Shown here: in pieces, positions 6,451 through 7,617 of the stretch
How the letters are laid out: every line of letters starts with the position of its first letter
How positions within the stretch are numbered: the first letter of the stretch is position 1
Assembly: GCA_013334735.1 (NCBI GenBank)
Contig: JAAXXA010000127.1
Location: forward strand, 1-7,617
Length of the DNA: 7,617 bases
Source: Bacteroidota bacterium
GTDB taxonomy: Bacteria; Bacteroidota; Bacteroidia; Bacteroidales; CG2-30-32-10
Direction of reading: 5' to 3'
Translations under genes and position numbers: made by a program
Notes under the pieces: model-generated
Databases searched by the model: none
Told to the model about the DNA's origin: nothing
The model's input: the letters and a program-made list of their open reading frames with translations, nothing else

Positions 6451-6498
6451 CCATTCAGTTAATGAATTATTTAACCGACCCTGTTTCATTAATAATGG
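6451..6498. promoter_or_regulatory. Interrupted dyad upstream of the lipoate-ligase-like gene
   Basis: Two nested inverted arms are visible: ccatt/aatgg (6451-6455 with 6494-6498) and ttaatgaa/ttcattaa (6459-6466 with 6485-6492), around an 18-base centre. The dyad ends 14 bases before the start codon at 6513, where an operator or a leader hairpin could act. No matching TAnnTTTG box was found in this gap. It may be chance in AT-rich DNA. Confidence 0.35.
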
Positions 6499-6512
6499 AT
6501 TAAAAATTATTT

Positions 6513-7133
6513 ATGCCCATCGAAATTCAGGAATATAATCTGCCGGATATAGAAATTTTTAATAATCCTCGTTCGGATTTTGATTTTATTATTTGGCAAC
6601 CGAATAAAACATATTTAGTTTTAGGTCAAAGTAATAAAATTGAAGAATCATTATTTTCAGGAAATGTTGAAATCGCCTGCGCCCCTGTATTAAAGAGACC
6701 TTCGGGAGGGGAAACTGTAATTTTAACACCAAATACACTCGTTATTTCTGCTGTTATTATTGATAAAGGAATAAAAAAACCTCACAATTATTTTGTTTTT
6801 TTTAACAATATTATAATCAATGGTCTTTTGCAAGCAGGTATTAAAAATGTAGTTCCTAAAGGTATTTCAGACCTTACAATTGATAATAAAAAAATATCAG
6901 GTTCTTCTATTTATCATAAAAAAGATAAGATATTTTTCCAGTCAGTTTTGAATGTATCTGAAAGTAACGAAAATATTGTTAAATATATTAAGCACCCCAA
7001 AAGAGAGCCTGACTATCGTAAAGGCAGAGAACATAAGGAATTTATTACTTCATTAATTCAGCATCATGCAGACTTTACTATTGATAATCTCATCAAATGT
7101 CTTTCATGTGAATTTATACCGTGTGTTAAATAA
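6513..7133 (+). CDS. Lipoate-protein ligase / octanoyltransferase family protein (LplA-like, single domain)
   Basis: This 206-residue protein has the BPL/LplA/LipB catalytic fold (PF03099). The substrate-loop motif is KRPSGGETV (61-69), where classical LplA has RRxSGGGAV. DNKKISGSS (124-132) holds the Lys127 that corresponds to the essential ligand-binding lysine of LplA. YFVFFNN (93-99) and the C-terminal HPKREPDYRKGREH (161-174) are typical of small lipoate ligase/octanoyltransferase relatives. The expected role is cytoplasmic transfer of lipoyl or octanoyl groups to the lysine of E2 or GcvH domains. Whether it uses ATP plus free lipoate, octanoyl-ACP, or another carrier domain as donor cannot be decided here. 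The separate C-terminal lipoate-ligase domain of E. coli LplA is absent. Oddities are Glu67 in place of the third loop glycine and a CLSCEFIPC tail (Cys196, 199, 204). A strong terminator precedes it, so it is transcribed separately from the upstream genes. The start at ATG 6513 fits the family's N-terminus; a mini-frame at 6462-6503 upstream is probably noise. Confidence 0.88.
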   Translation: MPIEIQEYNLPDIEIFNNPRSDFDFIIWQPNKTYLVLGQSNKIEESLFSGNVEIACAPVLKRPSGGETVILTPNTLVISAVIIDKGIKKPHNYFVFFNNIIINGLLQAGIKNVVPKGISDLTIDNKKISGSSIYHKKDKIFFQSVLNVSESNENIVKYIKHPKREPDYRKGREHKEFITSLIQHHADFTIDNLIKCLSCEFIPCVK

Positions 7134-7171
7134 AATGTCGTATAATTTTTAATATTGGCGGGCATAACAGG

Positions 7172-7617
7172 CTAATAATCCCAGTACTCCTGATAAACCT
7201 GTTGCAAATAAGATTTTCCTGCTTTAATTATTGAATCCTTTTTATTCGCGGGTAAATTATTTATTGGGAATTTATTCAAATTATGCTCGTAAACAAAATC
7301 TCCTTCGCTACACACCCATCCAAAACCTACTTCAAAAGCATAAAAAGCAAAACCCGTACTAATAGGATTAAGTAGATTTTTACTCCATTCAAAAGACTTG
7401 CTTTTTAAACCGGATTGATGTAATAAAGTGGATGCTAAATCTACTTGTGAGCCTATTTTGTTACATACAGTCCCTTTAAATTCGTCCCTGATAACATCTC
7501 CATAAAATAATAACGGAATATGAAAATATCCCTTCTCCCAACTATCGCGGTTTTTGTAAGAGGAATGACCATGATCCGAAATGAAAACAAATAAATGATG
7601 AAGCTTGAATTTAGTAT
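7172..7617 (-). CDS. Sulfatase / LTA-synthase-like (alkaline phosphatase superfamily) protein, partial
   Basis: The last 147 codons of a minus-strand gene, with stop TAG at 7174-7172, run from the right edge; the N-terminus is outside the window. The fragment begins TKFKLHHLFVFISDHGH. The DHGH segment (7565-7576) is the metal-binding motif of the alkaline-phosphatase/sulfatase superfamily. It is followed by FHIPLLFYGDVI, then GSQVDLASTLLHQSGL, WSKNLLNP and FAFYAFEVGFGWV, which match the end of the Bacteroidota LtaS/MdoB-like sulfatase family. Such proteins are usually inner-membrane enzymes with N-terminal transmembrane segments and a periplasmic catalytic domain that transfers phosphoglycerol- or phosphoethanolamine-type groups. 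The substrate of this branch is unknown. The catalytic Thr and the membrane segments would lie outside the window. It converges on the lipoate-ligase-like gene with only 38 bases between the stop codons. Confidence 0.85.
   Translation of the reverse strand, partial: TKFKLHHLFVFISDHGHSSYKNRDSWEKGYFHIPLLFYGDVIRDEFKGTVCNKIGSQVDLASTLLHQSGLKSKSFEWSKNLLNPISTGFAFYAFEVGFGWVCSEGDFVYEHNLNKFPINNLPANKKDSIIKAGKSYLQQVYQEYWDY

Noticed and set aside
6462..6503. 13-residue mini-frame upstream of the lipoate-ligase-like gene
   Set aside because: Short, no family pattern, expected by chance; no evidence of a leader-peptide attenuator.
7134..7171. Possible terminator hairpin between the convergent genes (attggc/gctaat arms)
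   Set aside because: Only six pairs with one G-T and no T-run after the stem on either strand.

Overview
The window most likely comes from an AT-rich member of the Bacteroidota, probably an environmental Bacteroidales-type genome. The evidence is a type IX secretion (T9SS) sorting domain, a lipoprotein carrying the Fibrobacter succinogenes major paralogous (FISUMP) domain, an aromatic-rich lipoprotein of the DUF6600 type, start codons without Shine-Dalgarno sequences, and -7 boxes of the Bacteroidota form TAnnTTTG. Nothing points to a phage, plasmid, insertion sequence, CRISPR array or defence island.

Layout. Positions 1-485 (minus) hold the 5' two-thirds or so of a secreted Trp/Tyr-rich lipoprotein that runs off the left edge. 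Positions 549-1565 (minus) encode a two-transmembrane potassium channel with cytoplasmic RCK domains and an unusual selectivity filter. The 547-base gap 1566-2112 has no gene but holds a pair of opposed hairpins, short AT-rich repeats and a 14-base palindrome. Positions 2113-3117 (minus) encode the FISUMP lipoprotein. The divergent gap 3118-3593 carries a GC-richer, hairpin-forming repeat-like element with a candidate -7 box on each side of it, one per strand. Positions 3594-6146 (plus) encode a large T9SS substrate with GLUG repeats, followed by a 58-residue small protein (6212-6388) and a strong terminator (6394-6435). Positions 6513-7133 (plus) encode a single-domain lipoate-protein-ligase-like protein. 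Positions 7172-7617 (minus) hold the C-terminal part of a sulfatase/LTA-synthase-like membrane enzyme that runs off the right edge.

How the genes relate. Most of the window deals with the cell envelope: two lipoproteins, one T9SS-exported surface protein, an ion channel and a probable membrane-bound phospho- or sulfotransferase/hydrolase. The lipoate ligase is a housekeeping-type cofactor enzyme with no visible link to its neighbours. The only probable multi-gene transcription unit with a clear end is the T9SS protein plus the small protein. The DUF6600 lipoprotein may be co-transcribed with the channel (63-base gap).

I do not see a complete new multi-gene system. The items most worth a second look are the 58-residue small protein, the Gln in the potassium-channel filter, and the two intergenic hairpin elements.
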